Shown: positions 1-7,188, numbered from the stretch's first letter. The stretch: 13,353 nt of DNA from Clostridiales bacterium (GCA_009774055.1 VSNB01000071.1:1-13353); one strand, 5' to 3'. Numbers and translations: made by a program. The notes: generated by a model not told the origin, from the sequence alone.

Positions 1-99
1 AAAAAAGTCTTTCTTATAAACAAAAAAACCGCGGGGGGGGCCGGGGGGCCCTTCTTGTGCCGCGCGCCCCGCCCGGGGGGGCCGGGAAGAGGTAGTCCA

Positions 100-915
100 A
101 TGACCCGATTCTGTTTTATTTTCCTCCTGTTGATGGTATACAGTCTATTGGGCTGGTGCGGAGAAATGATCTACTGCTCCCTCTGCCAGGGGAAGCTCTG
201 CGAAAAGCGGGGCTTCCTCAACGGCCCCCTCTGCCCCATCTACGGCCATGGGGCCCTGGTGGTCCTCCTCTGCCTGGACGGCGGCTGCGAGAACCCCCTC
301 CTTACCTTCCTCCTGGGGGCGGTCCTGACCTCCGCTGTGGAGTACGTAACCTCCTTCGCTATGGAAAAGCTCTTCCACATGCGCTGGTGGGACTACTCCC
401 AGTTCCGCTTCCACCTCAACGGCCGCATCTGCCTCCTCAACTCCGCCCTCTTCGGCCTGGCCAGCGTCTTTCTCTGCCACGCCGCCAATCCCCTCGTCAC
501 GGCCTGGCTGACGGGCCTCTTCGCCGCCGGCGTGGGGACGCCCCTGGCCCTCCTCCTCCTGGCGGTCTACCTCGCCGACATCGTCCTCTCCGTGCGCAGC
601 GCCATCCAGATCGGCAGCCGCCTCGCCAAGCTCCACGCCATCTACGACGAGCTCTCCCAGCGGCTAGAAGCCCTCAAGGCTGAGGCCGCCCAGTCTGTCC
701 ACACCCACCTGGAGCCCATCGCCGAGCGGGCGGACGACCTGGCCTCCCGCCTGGAAAACGCCAGGGCGGAGGCCCAGCAGAAGCTCCGCGCCCTCTGCGA
801 CCGCCAGGACTTCTTCGAACGCCGCCTGCTCCGCGCCTTCCCCTCCCTGCGCTCCGTTTCTCACGCGGACGCGCTGAAAAAGCTGAAGGAAAACCTGCAT
901 ACCCGCAGAAAATAA
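100..915 (+). CDS. Putative CmpB-family (PF06541) multi-pass membrane protein
   Basis: A 271-residue protein resembling the Firmicutes family annotated as 'putative ABC transporter permease' (CmpB, PF06541). No substrate is known for the family and no ATPase lies next to it. The N-terminal two thirds (about residues 1-170) are hydrophobic with several membrane segments and carry family-like motifs: RGFLNGPLCPIYG near residue 38 and the LFHMRWWDYS...LNGRICL block near residues 90-110. The last 90 residues are charged and heptad-like (LSQRLEALKAEAAQ, ADDLASRLENARAEAQQ), so probably a cytoplasmic coiled coil. I chose the ATG at 100 because GAAGAGG lies just upstream. An in-frame ATG at 55 would add 15 residues translated from GC-rich leader. 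The next gene starts 31 nt downstream, so the two are probably co-transcribed. Family confidence is good; function is unknown. Confidence 0.82.
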   Translation: MTRFCFIFLLLMVYSLLGWCGEMIYCSLCQGKLCEKRGFLNGPLCPIYGHGALVVLLCLDGGCENPLLTFLLGAVLTSAVEYVTSFAMEKLFHMRWWDYSQFRFHLNGRICLLNSALFGLASVFLCHAANPLVTAWLTGLFAAGVGTPLALLLLAVYLADIVLSVRSAIQIGSRLAKLHAIYDELSQRLEALKAEAAQSVHTHLEPIAERADDLASRLENARAEAQQKLRALCDRQDFFERRLLRAFPSLRSVSHADALKKLKENLHTRRK

Positions 916-930
916 CTGCGTATTATAGTA

Positions 931-936
931 AAGGAG
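931..936 (+). promoter_or_regulatory. Shine-Dalgarno of the Mrp ATPase gene
   Basis: AAGGAG lies 10 nt before the ATG at 947 and fixes the start of the Mrp ATPase, so that its N-terminal Cys-rich segment is part of the protein. Confidence 0.8.
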
Positions 937-946
937 ATTTATCAAT

Positions 947-1765
947 ATGGCAGAATGCACCCACGATTGCAGCACCTGCGGCGAAAGCTGCGGCGAGCGC
1001 ACCGAACCCCAGTCCTTCCTCAAATCCCACAACCCCGCCGCCCGGGTGGGCAAGGTCTACGGCATCGTCTCCGGCAAGGGCGGCGTCGGCAAATCCATGG
1101 TCACCAGCCAGCTGGCGGTCCTGGCCCGCCGCGCCGGGCACAAGGTGGGCATCCTGGACGCCGACGTCACCGGCCCCTCCATCCCCAAGGCCTTCGGCGT
1201 CCATCAGCGGGCCATGGCCGATGAGCGGGGCATGCTCCCCGTGGAAACCTCCACGGGCATCCAGCTCATGAGCGTCAACCTCCTGCTGGACAACGAGACG
1301 GACCCGGTCATCTGGCGGGGCCCGGTCATCGGCGGCGTGGTCACTCAGTTCTGGACCGACGTGATCTGGGATGTGGACTACCTCTTCGTCGACATGCCCC
1401 CGGGCACCGGCGACGTGGCCTTGAACATCTTCCAGTCCCTGCCCCTGGACGGCATCGTCATCGTGGCCTCCCCCCAGGAGCTGGTCAGCATGGTGGTGGA
1501 GAAGGCCGTGAAGATGGCGGAAATGATGAACATCCCCATTGTGGGCGTGGTGGAGAACATGAGCTATCTCCTCTGCCCCGACTGCGGCCGGGAGATCCCC
1601 CTCTTCGGCCAGGGCCGGACCCAGGCCGCCGCCGAGGCCCACGGCCTGAAGCTACTGGCCCGGATGCCCCTGGACCCCTCCCTGGCCCAGCTCACCGACC
1701 AGGGCCGGATCGAGGACCTCCAGTCCCAGTGGCTGGTCCCGGTGGCGGAGGCCGTGCTCTCCTGA
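947..1765 (+). CDS. mrp: Mrp/NBP35-type iron-sulfur cluster carrier ATPase
   Basis: A 272-residue soluble P-loop NTPase of the Mrp/NBP35/ApbC family, which binds and transfers Fe-S clusters to apo-proteins. Visible features are the deviant Walker A SGKGGVGKS (residues 42-50), the Walker B-like DADVTGPSIP (71-80), the VDMPPGTGD block (148-156), and the scaffold CxxC at Cys210/Cys213 (LLCPDCG), the residues that bridge the cluster in the dimer. The N-terminus carries an extra CxxxCxxCxxxC set (Cys4, 8, 11, 15), like the N-terminal ferredoxin-like cluster of NBP35 rather than the MIP18 domain of many bacterial Mrp proteins. Length is normal for the short form. It lies 31 nt after the CmpB-like gene on the same strand, with a strong hairpin 16 nt after its stop. 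Fe-S supply would suit an anaerobe, but a link to the neighbouring C1 genes is only inferred. Confidence 0.93.
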   Translation: MAECTHDCSTCGESCGERTEPQSFLKSHNPAARVGKVYGIVSGKGGVGKSMVTSQLAVLARRAGHKVGILDADVTGPSIPKAFGVHQRAMADERGMLPVETSTGIQLMSVNLLLDNETDPVIWRGPVIGGVVTQFWTDVIWDVDYLFVDMPPGTGDVALNIFQSLPLDGIVIVASPQELVSMVVEKAVKMAEMMNIPIVGVVENMSYLLCPDCGREIPLFGQGRTQAAAEAHGLKLLARMPLDPSLAQLTDQGRIEDLQSQWLVPVAEAVLS

Positions 1766-1781
1766 CCCGGCGAATAGGCAT

Positions 1782-1822
1782 AAAGGCGCGGGGCGGACCG
1801 CTTTGGTCCGCCCCGTGCCTTT
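1782..1822. terminator. Long hairpin between convergent genes
   Basis: An 18-bp stem (1782-1799 with 1805-1822) has one G-U-type mismatch at 1788 and a 5-nt loop GCTTT. It lies between the stop of mrp (+) and the end of the glycerate kinase (-), so it can terminate transcription from both sides. The stem ends in AAA/TTT, giving only a short U tract on either strand. Terminator function is therefore likely but not textbook. Confidence 0.7.
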
Positions 1823-1870
1823 GCGTGCCAAAAACACTGCGCATCTTTTATAAGAAAGGGGGCAGTTCCC

Positions 1871-3023
1871 TCATCTCAACCCCCTCCCGCCAACCAGCAG
1901 CCGGAACGCCTGTTCTGCCGCGCCGGCCAGGTTCCGCCGGGCCGTCTCCGGGTCCATGGCCTCCTCCAGGGAAGCCGGCCCCCGGAGGATGGGGAAGAAG
2001 GCATCGATCCCCTGGCGGTTGCAGTCCTCCGCCCCCTCTCCCACGCACCCGGAGAAGGCGACCGTCAGCTTGCCGTACCGCTTGGCGGCCTTCGCCGCGC
2101 CGACGGGGGCCTTGCCCATGCATGGCGCTCTGTCCGTCCAGCCGCCCCTCGCCGGTAACCAGCACGTCCGCCTCCCGCACATAGGACTCCAGCCCCGTCT
2201 CCGCGAGCACGATCTCCGCGCCGGGCTCCAGCCGGGCGTCGGTAAACGCCAGGAAGGCGAACCCCAGGCCCCCCGCCGCGCCGGTCCCCGGCCGGTCCGG
2301 GTCGGCGCGGGGGTACTTCCTCCGGCACAGCGCCGCGTAGTCCGCCAGCCAGCGGTCCATCTGCGCGATCACGGCGGGGCCGGCCCCCTTCTGGGGTCCG
2401 TACACCGCGCTGGCCCCCCGCTCCCCGCACAGGGGGTTGGTTACGTCGCAGGCCACCCGGAAGCTGCACTCCCGCAGTTCCGGCAAAGCCCCCTCGTCCC
2501 GGATCTCCGCCAGCTCCGCCAGGCCCCGGGCCCCCGGCTCCACCTGCCTGCCCGCCCGGTCCAGGAGGCTGAACCCCAGGGCCTGGAGCATCCCCGCGCC
2601 GCCGTCGTTGGTGGCGCTGCCGCCGATGCCCACGATCAGCCGACGGCACCCCTTCCCAATGGCGTCCCGGATCATTTCCCCCACGCCGTAGGTAGTAGCC
2701 CGAAGGGGGTCCCGCTTTCCCGCCGGAACCAGGGTCAGCCCCGCGGCGGCGGACATTTCCATCACCGCCGTGCGCCCTCCGTCCAGGATGCCGTACACGG
2801 CCTCCACCGGCCTCCCTATGGGGCCGGTCACCATTACCCGCTCCCTCCTGCCGCCCATGCCGGCGGTCAGGGCCTCCACCGTTCCCTCGCCGCCGTCGGC
2901 CAGGGGGCGGACCGTCACCCGGGCGTCCAGCATGGCCCGCAGAATCCCCTCCCGGACAGCCTCACCCGCCTCCAGGGAGGTCAGACTGCCCTTGAAGGAA
3001 TCCATCGCGACGACTGCCTTCAT
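1871..3023 (-). pseudogene. glxK: Glycerate kinase (GlxK/GarK family), frameshifted by a 4-bp duplication
   Basis: Glycerate kinase, PF02595, which phosphorylates D-glycerate with ATP to 2- or 3-phosphoglycerate. Frame 1 encodes residues 1-301 with clear family blocks: VVAMDSFKGSL (4-14), LADGGEGTVEAL (41-52), GIGGSATNDGGAGMLQALG (132-150) and VLVTGEGRLDGQSAM just before the break. The expected continuation, GKAPVGAAKAAKRYGKLTVAFSG, is in another frame and runs to a TGA at 1871-1873. The break is a tandem CATGCATG at 2117-2124 where one CATG is expected. Removing four bases gives a 382-residue protein of normal length. Read as it stands, the frame runs past the normal end to 1848 with an arginine/glycine/proline-rich tail that resembles nothing in the family. 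AAAGGAG precedes the ATG. It is the last gene of the fchA-folD group. It is either a recent pseudogene or an assembly error. Confidence 0.9.
2117..2124. repeat. 4-bp tandem duplication CATG-CATG that breaks glxK
   Basis: The segment 2116-2125 reads CCATGCATGG where the intact gene needs CCATGG. The extra four bases shift the minus-strand frame exactly at the Ser-Ala-Met/Gly-Lys junction of a conserved block. Confidence 0.88.
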
Positions 3024-3047
3024 CTGTCCATCTCCTTTCCAATGGAA

Positions 3048-3073
3048 AGGGCGCGGGGAATCCCCCGCGCCCT
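3048..3073 (-). terminator. Strong hairpin between the cyclo-ligase gene and glxK
   Basis: A perfect 11-bp stem (3048-3058 with 3063-3073) with a 4-nt loop. On the minus strand it is followed by TTTCC and then, within about 10 nt, by the AAAGGAG of glxK. The U tract is weak, so this could be a partial terminator (attenuator), an mRNA processing or stability element that lowers glxK expression, or simply an inter-cistronic hairpin. Confidence 0.5.
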
Positions 3074-3088
3074 CCGTGTTATACGCTG

Positions 3089-3661
3089 TTACGCTCCGCG
3101 TTCCGCCTTACAATCCACCACGCCCCGCTCGGTGACGAAGTAGTCCATCAGCACGTCGTGGGGCTCCATAGGGATATCCTCCCGCTCCAGCTGATGGCGG
3201 CACAGCAGCATGGCGGGGCATTTGACCCGGGGCAGGAAGCGGTCATAGTACCCGCCGCCGAAACCCAGCCGGTGTCCTCTGGCGTTGCCGGTGCAGCAGG
3301 GGACGATGACCAGATCGATCTCCTCCGGCTCCGCCTTCGGGCACTGGAGCCGGGGGGCCAGGATGCCGAAGCGCCCGCTGACCAGGTCCCCCATGCCCTC
3401 GATCCGCCGGGCCTCCATGACCCCCGCGGCCACGCACAGGGGGACCGCCACCTTCTTCCCGTCCCGCATCATGATGTGGATCAGGCGCATGGTGTCGATC
3501 TCCCGCGCCGTGCCCACGTAACAGAAGATGGTCCGGGCCTTCTCATAGGCGCCGGACTGGACCACCCAGCGGCAGATGGCCTCGTCCGCCTCCCGGCAGT
3601 ACGTCTCCGAGAGGTTTTTTACCCGCGCGGCCATTTCGGCGCGGAGAGTCTGCTTGGTCAT
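3089..3661 (-). CDS. fau: 5-formyltetrahydrofolate cyclo-ligase
   Basis: A 190-residue cytosolic enzyme converting 5-formyl-THF plus ATP to 5,10-methenyl-THF. It recycles the dead-end folate made when SHMT hydrolyses methenyl-THF. The N-terminal KQTLR (3-7) matches the family's KxxLR, and the signature RLGFGGGYYDRFL spans residues 131-143. The usual FD before that glycine-rich motif is replaced here (VPCCTGNARGHRLG). Length is normal. AAAGGAG lies 9 nt before the ATG. The gene is 34 nt downstream of the DUF1576 gene and 65 nt upstream of glxK. The product enters the same methenyl-THF pool handled by FchA and FolD, so its place in the operon makes metabolic sense. Also called ygfA or MTHFS in other organisms. 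Confidence 0.93.
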   Translation of the reverse strand: MTKQTLRAEMAARVKNLSETYCREADEAICRWVVQSGAYEKARTIFCYVGTAREIDTMRLIHIMMRDGKKVAVPLCVAAGVMEARRIEGMGDLVSGRFGILAPRLQCPKAEPEEIDLVIVPCCTGNARGHRLGFGGGYYDRFLPRVKCPAMLLCRHQLEREDIPMEPHDVLMDYFVTERGVVDCKAERGA

Positions 3662-3695
3662 TGCGCATCGCTCCTTTGCGTTGGAATGGGGTCCG

Positions 3696-5042
3696 CTAGG
3701 ATTTCCGGGCCGCCAGCCGCTGCTCCTTCGTCCTGCAGAACGTCTCCAGCTGGGGCACCAGGATGACAGCGATCATCAGGGAGGTGAAGCCGCCGTTATA
3801 GAGGCTGAAGCCCCCGTGGATGGCGGGGATGGAGGTCACCAGGAAGTAGTGCATCCCGCCGGCCAGGATACCGGCCCACCAGCCGTAATTTCCGGCGATG
3901 GGGGCCAGCCCGCTGGCGAAGCACAGCCCCACCATGATAGCCTGGTTATTCACCGGGAACACCCCGCCGAGGCAGAGGGTCGCCGCGTAGGAGCAGAGCA
4001 CGTAGCCCGCCATAATGGGCCACACGTTGCCCGGATGGGCCCCGTTGGCTCCGAAACACACCATGCAGAACACGATGCCGATGGTCACGGCGTTGAAGCC
4101 TGCCAGGGCGTCGCCCCGGATGGCGTTGACAAAGATGTAGTAGGCCAGGATCATGAGGCCGTAGACGCCCACGTTCACAATCGCCAGCCCCGGGCCGTAC
4201 TTGGCGGCGAAGTCCGACTTATGTCCGGTATCCTTCAGCAGCGCGCCGTACCCCTTAAAGCTCTTTCCGTTGAGCCAGAAGCCCGCCAGGATGCACAGGC
4301 CGAAAAAGACGATGCAGAAGGCCCACACCGCCCCCGGATGGCTCTCCCCCAGGGAAGGCTTGATCTCCGGCACCTCATGGCCCAGGCTCTTGTAGAGCGC
4401 CGCCACGCCGAACAGCCCCAGCAGCACCCCCGGCAGGGCGGCGGAGTACAGGTCGTACCCCTTGTGCACATTGGGGGAGTGGGCCGCCATAGCGGGGGTC
4501 AGAAAGCCGATGAGCATACCCACCGCCAGCATCAGCGCCGCGCTGCCGATTGTGATGCCGTGGACCTCCCCGTTCCCGGGGTACCGCAGCAGCATCTCGC
4601 TGGCGAAGGGGCACAGGGCCGTGGCGAACATGGCCAGGTTCACGTACTTGGGGAAAGGCTCCCGCCGCGCCAGGGCGTGGAGCATGACCCCCAGGAAGAA
4701 GGGCCATATATTCAGGAAGTTGATCCCCCAGAAGGAGAACCCGGTGGTGAGGAAGTAGGCCGCCACGGTTCCCCCGTTCACCGCCGCTCCGGGCAAACAG
4801 GTCATGGCCGCGCACACGAAGCCCACCAGGGCCACGTTCAGAAACGTGCCGGAGACGCTGCCCACGAAGAAATAGTCCTTGGTCAGCTGGGCCGGGGACA
4901 TGAGGATCTGGGCCAGGCCCGACATCATTTCCCTCCGGTCGGGGGCCGCGACGGCCCCGATCAGATAGGCCGCCGAGGAGAGCAGCAGGAAGATCCGGAT
5001 AACGTTAACGGAGTTAAGGGTCTTGCTTTTCTGATTTGCCAA
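3696..5042 (-). CDS. DUF1576 multi-pass membrane protein, candidate transporter
   Basis: A 448-residue integral membrane protein that I recognise as DUF1576 (PF07613), a family with no assigned function. Ten or more hydrophobic segments span almost the whole length, separated by glycine- and proline-rich conserved stretches such as CFGANGAHPGNVWPI, FPVNNQAIMVGLCF, GNYGWWAGILAGGMHYF and HGGFSLYNGGFTSLM near the C-terminus. The short N-terminus before the first helix and the last 12 residues (CRTKEQRLAARKS) are basic, suggesting cytoplasmic ends. The only in-frame start is TTG at 5042, because a TGA codon immediately precedes it. A GGGGGG run 8 nt upstream may act as ribosome binding site, and the folD stop is 15 nt away. 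Tight placement between folD and the formyl-THF cyclo-ligase gene suggests transport of a C1-related compound, but this is inference. Confidence 0.8.
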   Translation of the reverse strand: MANQKSKTLNSVNVIRIFLLLSSAAYLIGAVAAPDRREMMSGLAQILMSPAQLTKDYFFVGSVSGTFLNVALVGFVCAAMTCLPGAAVNGGTVAAYFLTTGFSFWGINFLNIWPFFLGVMLHALARREPFPKYVNLAMFATALCPFASEMLLRYPGNGEVHGITIGSAALMLAVGMLIGFLTPAMAAHSPNVHKGYDLYSAALPGVLLGLFGVAALYKSLGHEVPEIKPSLGESHPGAVWAFCIVFFGLCILAGFWLNGKSFKGYGALLKDTGHKSDFAAKYGPGLAIVNVGVYGLMILAYYIFVNAIRGDALAGFNAVTIGIVFCMVCFGANGAHPGNVWPIMAGYVLCSYAATLCLGGVFPVNNQAIMVGLCFASGLAPIAGNYGWWAGILAGGMHYFLVTSIPAIHGGFSLYNGGFTSLMIAVILVPQLETFCRTKEQRLAARKS

Positions 5043-5057
5043 TCAAGACGCCCCCCA

Positions 5058-5918
5058 TCAGCCCAGGGTGCGCTTGGCCGCCTCCACCACGTGCCCGATG
5101 AGCACGGAGGTAGTGACGGCGCCCACGCCGCCGGGCACGGGCGTGATGGCCTCGACAATGGGCTCCACCTCCTCGTACACCGCGTCGCCGGCGATGCCGC
5201 CCTTGGCCTCGTCCCAGTTGATGGACACGTCCACCACGATCTGGCCGGGCCGGACGTACTCCTTGGTCAGGCTTTTCAGCACGCCTGCGGCGGACACCAG
5301 GATGTCGGCCTCCCGGGTGACGGCGGGCACGTCCTTGGTGCGGGTGTGGCAGGTGGTGACGGTGGCGTTCTTGCCCATGAGCATGATGCCCAGGGGCTTG
5401 CCCACCACCAGGCTGCGGCCGATGACCACGGCCTTCTTGCCGGTGCAGTCGATGCCGTAGTGGGCCAGGATCTCCATGCAGGCGGCGGGGGTGCAGGGGG
5501 CGAAGCCCAGCTCCTTGCCCATGAACACGCCGGCGTTGGAGAGGTCGGTCATGCCGTCCACGTCCTTCCGGGGGTCCAGGCGGTTGCAGATCTCGTCCTG
5601 GTCGGCCTTGAGGTGCTTGGGCAGGGGGCGGAAGAGGAGCACGCCGTGGATCTTGTCGTTGGCGTTGATGCCGTCGATGACCTTGAGGAGCTCGGCCTTG
5701 CTCACGTCCTCGGGGAGGACGAACTTCTCCACCGCCACGCCCAGGGTTTCGGCCCGCTTGGTGGCGCCTTTTTCATAGCTGAGGTCGTCGGGCCGCTCGC
5801 CGCAGCGGACGATGGCCAGGGTGGGATTCACGCCCCTGGCCTTCACCGCCTCGCAGTCGGCGATGATCCGGGCGTTGAGGGCCGCGTTGACTTCTTTTCC
5901 CAAAAGCTGCTTTGCCAT
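5058..5918 (-). CDS. folD: FolD-type methylene-THF dehydrogenase, apparently lacking cyclohydrolase residues
   Basis: A 286-residue FolD homologue, normal length. The family oxidises 5,10-methylene-THF with NAD(P)+ to methenyl-THF and usually also hydrolyses that to 10-formyl-THF. The Rossmann motif GRSLVVGKPLG (about residues 168-178), KDVDG (118-122), PCTPAACMEIL and the C-terminal PVPGGVGAVTTSVLIGH are present. The catalytic block differs: Tyr48 is kept, but the Lys four residues later (E. coli Lys54, human Lys56) is Ala52, and the Gln of the usual VQLPLP motif (human Gln100) is Phe96 in LLFRPLP. Both residues are established as needed for cyclohydrolysis. I therefore infer a dehydrogenase-only enzyme paired with FchA, encoded 27 nt upstream. 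AGAGAGGA precedes the ATG. The DUF1576 gene follows after 15 nt. Confidence 0.93.
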   Translation of the reverse strand: MAKQLLGKEVNAALNARIIADCEAVKARGVNPTLAIVRCGERPDDLSYEKGATKRAETLGVAVEKFVLPEDVSKAELLKVIDGINANDKIHGVLLFRPLPKHLKADQDEICNRLDPRKDVDGMTDLSNAGVFMGKELGFAPCTPAACMEILAHYGIDCTGKKAVVIGRSLVVGKPLGIMLMGKNATVTTCHTRTKDVPAVTREADILVSAAGVLKSLTKEYVRPGQIVVDVSINWDEAKGGIAGDAVYEEVEPIVEAITPVPGGVGAVTTSVLIGHVVEAAKRTLG

Positions 5919-5945
5919 AAATATATCCTCTCTTTTCCTAAAATC

Positions 5946-6566
5946 TTACTTGAAGAAACCCGCCTTGACGCTCTCGAAAATCTCGTCCGCTATGGCGCAG
6001 TATTTGTCCAGCATGCCCAGGCACTTCTTATTCATTTCCTCGGCCAGCTCCCGGTTCTGCAGGGTCTTGGTGTTGATGAACACGTTGAGGGACGCGGCCT
6101 GGAGGGCGGCCTTGACGCACACCGCGCCGCAGCCGGCGTCGCTGACCGCCAGGCGGCTGCCCTTGGCGGCAAAGACCTGGATGGCGTCCAGGGCCTCGCA
6201 GCACAGCTCCATGATCTTCACGGGCACCTGGCAGGCCACGATGGTGGCCTCCTCCAGGACCTTGTCCCGGTTGGGGTCGTCCTTGGGGATGCCGTAGGCC
6301 TTGGCCAGGGGCTCGAAGCCCTTGGCGTCCAGGGCGATCTGGTCCAGCAGATCCTTCTGGAGCCGGTCGCACTTGGCCTTGAGGGCGATGATCTCCTCCT
6401 CCACGTCGGCGTACTTCTTCTTGCCCACGGTGAGGGAGCCCACCATGTTGCCCAGGGCCGTGCCGATGGCCCCCACCAGGGCGGAGGCCCCGCCGCCGCC
6501 GGGGACAGGGGCGTTGGAGGCTAATACCGTTACAAATTCAGTGCAGGATGCTTGTGCGAAATCCAT
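5946..6566 (-). CDS. fchA: Cyclodeaminase/cyclohydrolase family protein, likely methenyl-THF cyclohydrolase FchA
   Basis: A 206-residue helical protein of the FTCD C-terminal family (PF04961), which includes formiminotetrahydrofolate cyclodeaminase and the stand-alone FchA (methenyl-THF cyclohydrolase) of purine-fermenting and acetogenic clostridia. The family signature is near the N-terminus (APVPGGGGASALVGAIGTAL, about residues 18-37). The rest is heptad-rich helix with DPNRDKVLEEAT and the SDAGCGAVCVKAALQAA block. The start ATG at 6566 has AGAAGGAG upstream. An in-frame ATG further upstream would add arginine-rich residues from a hairpin leader and is unlikely. No histidine-degradation gene is nearby and folD is 27 nt downstream, so I favour cyclohydrolase over cyclodeaminase. 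I see no convincing promoter in the 320 nt upstream, which hold only repeat copy 1 and hairpins. Confidence 0.88.
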   Translation of the reverse strand: MDFAQASCTEFVTVLASNAPVPGGGGASALVGAIGTALGNMVGSLTVGKKKYADVEEEIIALKAKCDRLQKDLLDQIALDAKGFEPLAKAYGIPKDDPNRDKVLEEATIVACQVPVKIMELCCEALDAIQVFAAKGSRLAVSDAGCGAVCVKAALQAASLNVFINTKTLQNRELAEEMNKKCLGMLDKYCAIADEIFESVKAGFFK

Positions 6567-6581
6567 AGCTTTTCTCCTTCT

Positions 6582-6598
6582 GCGGCCCTGCGGGCCGC
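6582..6598 (-). other. Hairpin directly upstream of the fchA ribosome binding site
   Basis: A perfect 7-bp GC stem (6582-6588 with 6592-6598, loop TGC) ends next to AGAAGGAG. It may influence fchA translation or mark a 5' processing end. No function can be assigned from sequence alone. Confidence 0.4.
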
Positions 6599-6643
6599 TG
6601 GGCATTTTTCTTGTTGCAGCATTTGCCCCTGCCGGGGCGGGGC

Positions 6644-6737
6644 CTTCTTTTCCCTTGCGGGAAAAGAAGCAAAAGCGCCCTCAAGGGACGTTCCGTCCCT
6701 TGAGAATCCCTCGCATTACGGGGGTTATTTTTTTCGC
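6644..6737 (-). repeat. Structured repeat, copy 1
   Basis: In minus-strand orientation: an A-rich lead, ACCCCCGTAATGCGA, GGATTCT, hairpin 1 (11-bp stem, 6680-6690 with 6694-6704), GGCGCTTTTG, hairpin 2 (11-bp stem, 6644-6654 with 6659-6669). It is almost base-for-base the same as copy 2 at 13251-13353 and has the same architecture as copy 3 at 7583-7684. It lies downstream of the XRE gene in its transcription direction. The rest of the gap 6738-6886 holds another imperfect hairpin around CCGCCAG/CTGGCGG and no gene. Confidence 0.85.
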
Positions 6738-6886
6738 TACGATCTGGAAGACCGTCCTTTCCCCGTGGTTCCCTGGGCCGCCAGAGGGCGAAGCGCTGGC
6801 GGCTGCGCCCTACCGGTCGTGCTTACTGCGGCGCCGCTTTTATATCCGGCATTTCACCACCGCCAGGAATGCCTGCCGGGTCGCTT

Positions 6887-7138
6887 TTAGTCCTCCTCCA
6901 CCCACCGCTCGCATCCCCCCTGGGGATCGTCGGACAGCCCCAGCAGGTAGTCGGCGGAGACATGGTAGTGACGGCAGATTTTAACGATGTTTTCCGAGGT
7001 TGTTGTCCGATTTCCGCTCTCCAAATCGCTAACATTGTTTGGCCTCGTGCCCATTATGGCACCTAGCTCTTTCTGGGTCTCATTATGCAATTTGCGGATC
7101 TCCTGGATCCGTTGACCAAACAATTCCTTTGAAAACAT
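6887..7138 (-). CDS. Small XRE-family (HTH_3) transcriptional repressor
   Basis: An 83-residue protein that is essentially one Cro/C1-type helix-turn-helix domain: FGQRIQEIRKLHNETQKELGAIMGT (8-31), then the second helix and linker VSDLESGNRTTTSENIVKICRHYHVSADYLLGL (36-68), and a short acidic tail. There is no sensor, peptidase or other effector domain. AAGGAG lies 5 nt before the ATG. It is divergent from the small ORF at 7226, and the 87-nt gap holds two copies of an ATCAG-N5-CTGAT palindrome placed to block the promoter. It is therefore most likely an autoregulator and repressor of its neighbour. Base composition is visibly lower in GC than the flanking metabolic genes, consistent with acquisition. 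It could be a phage or ICE remnant regulator. Confidence 0.88.
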   Translation of the reverse strand: MFSKELFGQRIQEIRKLHNETQKELGAIMGTRPNNVSDLESGNRTTTSENIVKICRHYHVSADYLLGLSDDPQGGCERWVEED

Positions 7139-7147
7139 AAAAGCTCC

Positions 7148-7175
7148 TTGACAACATCAGTTTTTCTGATATAAT
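7148..7175 (+). promoter_or_regulatory. Promoter of the small ORF at 7226
   Basis: A consensus -35 TTGACA (7148-7153), 16-nt spacer and perfect -10 TATAAT (7170-7175). The start site should be near 7182-7186, about 40 nt before the ATG. The spacer holds the first operator, and the -35 overlaps the ribosome binding site of the divergent XRE gene. Confidence 0.85.
7156..7170. promoter_or_regulatory. Operator O1 of the XRE repressor
   Basis: ATCAG-TTTTT-CTGAT, a perfect 5-bp inverted repeat with a 5-nt centre, inside the spacer of the + promoter. Its reverse complement is exactly O2. Confidence 0.75.
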
Positions 7176-7188
7176 AATCTTATAGGGC

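Noticed and set aside
1848..2120. Arg/Gly/Pro-rich C-terminal tail of glycerate kinase in the unbroken frame
   Set aside because: The family-typical C-terminus is fully encoded in the other frame, so the tail is a frameshift product, not a new domain.
2112..2130. Programmed ribosomal frameshift in glxK
   Set aside because: There is no slippery heptamer or downstream pseudoknot, and the change is a simple 4-bp tandem duplication.
3576..6524. Very long + strand open frame of 982 codons, rich in His, Gly, Gln and Asp
   Set aside because: It lies opposite DUF1576, folD and fchA, which have clear family matches. Long antisense frames are expected from GC-rich codon bias, and it has no recognisable domain.
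5946..6566. Formiminoglutamate (histidine degradation) function for the cyclodeaminase-family gene
   Set aside because: No hut genes are nearby, and it is adjacent to a FolD that lacks cyclohydrolase residues, so methenyl-THF cyclohydrolase is more likely. This cannot be excluded from sequence alone.
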